This document shows, piece by piece, positions 63,056 to 64,000 of a stretch of DNA of 64,000 bases. This DNA is from JASDSY01 sp041441465. Lineage in GTDB: Bacteria > Muiribacteriota > UBA9980. The stretch spans positions 1-64,000 of the forward strand of contig JASDSY010000029.1 in NCBI GenBank assembly GCA_041441465.1, written 5' to 3'. Numbering within the stretch: position 1 is the first letter of the stretch; each line of letters begins with the position of its first letter. A program made the translations under genes and the position numbers. The notes under the pieces were generated by a model. That model was not told where the DNA came from. It made no database searches and was given only the letters and a program-made list of their open reading frames with translations.

Positions 63056-63484
63056 ATGTCATCAGATAAAAGTTTTGTCGATTTTATAACGGACCAGATT
63101 AGTAATGCGGGAACTATATCTTCTAAAAAAATGTTCGGTGAATACGCTCTTTATTGTGAAGGTAAAGTCGTGGCGCTTATTTGTGATAATCAGCTGTTCG
63201 TAAAACCTACATCCGGAGGAAAAGAGTTTATAGGCGATGTCGTGGAAGCGCCGCCCTATCCCGGCGCTAAAATGAGTTTTTTAATCGAGGATAAATTCGA
63301 AGACCGCGAATGGCTCAGCGAATTGATTAGAATTACTTTCAGGGAATTGCCTGAGCCAAAGCCTAAAACCAAAACTAAAATTAATTCCGGAACCAAACGT
63401 AAAACTAAAGGTAATTGCATTGATAATTCCGATTCTGAAGCATTATCAAAGGCTGAAATAAAAAAAACGAAAAAGATTAAATAA
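63056..63484 (+). CDS. TfoX N-terminal domain protein
   Basis: A 142-residue protein whose first 100 residues match the TfoX N-terminal domain: FVDFITDQISNAGTISSKKMFGEYALYCEG, LFVKPT, PPYPGAKMSF. The C-terminal 40 residues are Lys/Thr rich and low complexity (KPKTKTKINSGTKRKTKG). TfoX/Sxy in gammaproteobacteria activates competence genes with CRP, but many single-domain members have no known role. AAGGAG precedes the ATG. Confidence 0.9.
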   Translation: MSSDKSFVDFITDQISNAGTISSKKMFGEYALYCEGKVVALICDNQLFVKPTSGGKEFIGDVVEAPPYPGAKMSFLIEDKFEDREWLSELIRITFRELPEPKPKTKTKINSGTKRKTKGNCIDNSDSEALSKAEIKKTKKIK

Positions 63485-63659
63485 TATAGTTACAGCTTTT
63501 ATTAAGTCTTCTAAGGCAGCTATTGAATACGTTTTAATTTTTTTCTTGAATTTATAGTTATTTTAAACTTTTATGTCAGTTTTAGGCTGATTTGGGTTAT
63601 GAAAATAATTATTTTAAAACCCTTCTAACGACTGGCGAATATATTTTAGAAAGGAATTT

Positions 63660-64000
63660 ATGAATATTAATATCAGAAAGATTAATGCTAACGAAATTGA
63701 TGAATTTAGAATTCTTATAAAAGAAGTATATGATGAATATGTCGCGTGCGATTATTCGGAAATCGGCAGCCGCACATTTTATGATTTTATCGAAATAAAT
63801 AAAATGCGTGAACGGTATAATAATGGCAATCTGATGATCGGGGCATTTTCTTTAAATGAAATGGCCGGCGCCTGCGAGATCAGGAATGGAAGCCATATCG
63901 CCCTTTTTTTCGTTAAAAAGAGTTATCAAAAAATGGGAATCGGCAGAAAATTATTTGATTATTCATTGAAAATTGCAAGAGAAAAAACGCCTGATATGAA
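63660..64000 (+). CDS. GNAT-family N-acetyltransferase, 3' end cut by window
   Basis: The gene starts with ATG 63660 after AAAGGA and is still open at the window end (113 codons visible). Residues show the GNAT fold: IRKINANEIDEFRILIKEVYDEY at the N-terminus, then the beta4-alpha3 acetyl-CoA site FFVKKSYQKMGIGRKLFDYSL, with the Q/R-x-x-G-x-G loop intact. Residues 15-35 (LIKEVYDEYVACDYSE) recall the yjcF/ElaA-like group. The substrate is unknown. Confidence 0.85.
   Translation, partial: MNINIRKINANEIDEFRILIKEVYDEYVACDYSEIGSRTFYDFIEINKMRERYNNGNLMIGAFSLNEMAGACEIRNGSHIALFFVKKSYQKMGIGRKLFDYSLKIAREKTPDM

Overview
The window reads as chromosome from an AT-rich (by eye roughly 35-40% GC) diderm bacterium. 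It carries type II secretion/type IV pilus assembly genes, pseudopilins, a Tad export core, Hfq, TspO, FixABCX-type electron-transfer flavoproteins and secreted or lipid-anchored proteins. Gene order and the GspG-like pseudopilins (YP...DP.T...YDIKS pattern) resemble uncultured lineages such as Riflebacteria, Wallbacteria or Elusimicrobia, but I cannot assign a phylum from sequence alone. I saw no rRNA, tRNA, CRISPR array, insertion sequence or phage gene. Several intergenic gaps hold near-consensus sigma-70 promoters with exactly 17-base spacers.

Layout. 1-12.1 kb: the end of a hybrid sensor kinase, a pentapeptide-repeat protein, a 1054-residue secreted protein with two pilin-like Cys/His motifs, and a 2112-residue secreted HEAT-repeat protein. 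12.2-18.3 kb: a signalling and transport locus of Ser/Thr kinase with ankyrin repeats, FHA-ABC transporter and YD-repeat lipoprotein, with a second YD-repeat protein facing it. 18.3-23.4 kb: an XRE regulator, glgC and an RNase II/R-family nuclease. 23.4-33.2 kb: pilC, pilB, pilM-like, pilN and a pilO-pilP-like fusion, a 12-helix membrane protein, then three pseudopilin genes on the opposite strand. The pseudopilins lie downstream of ABC-F, recD2 and an unusual membrane protein whose C-terminal half looks like a presenilin/SPP-type aspartyl protease (33.2-39.2 kb).

39.3-44.5 kb: Tad core (TadZ/CpaE, CpaF, TadB, TadC) behind its own promoter. 44.5-52.7 kb: DUF192, a cyclic-nucleotide-binding/TadZ fusion, HemW-like radical SAM, a TPR protein, ThiT, MiaA, Hfq and a second PilB-type ATPase, ending in a terminator. 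53.0-56.7 kb: etfB, etfA, fixC-like and fixX, which together would form an electron-bifurcating or quinone-reducing complex. 56.7-57.3 kb: a gene-free stretch packed with strong hairpins and bounded by long-range inverted repeats. 57.5-64 kb: an accessory stretch with an FlhF-like GTPase, TspO, a methyltransferase, a lone PD-(D/E)XK protein, an ICMT-like enzyme, a small XRE/membrane-protein pair, a TfoX N-terminal protein and a truncated GNAT acetyltransferase.

The best candidates for something undescribed are the ComP-like/presenilin-like membrane protein (37418-39232), the hairpin element (56747-57290), and the kinase/FHA-ABC/YD-lipoprotein locus (12240-18318). The last resembles the mycobacterial PknF-Rv1747 pair but has extra parts.
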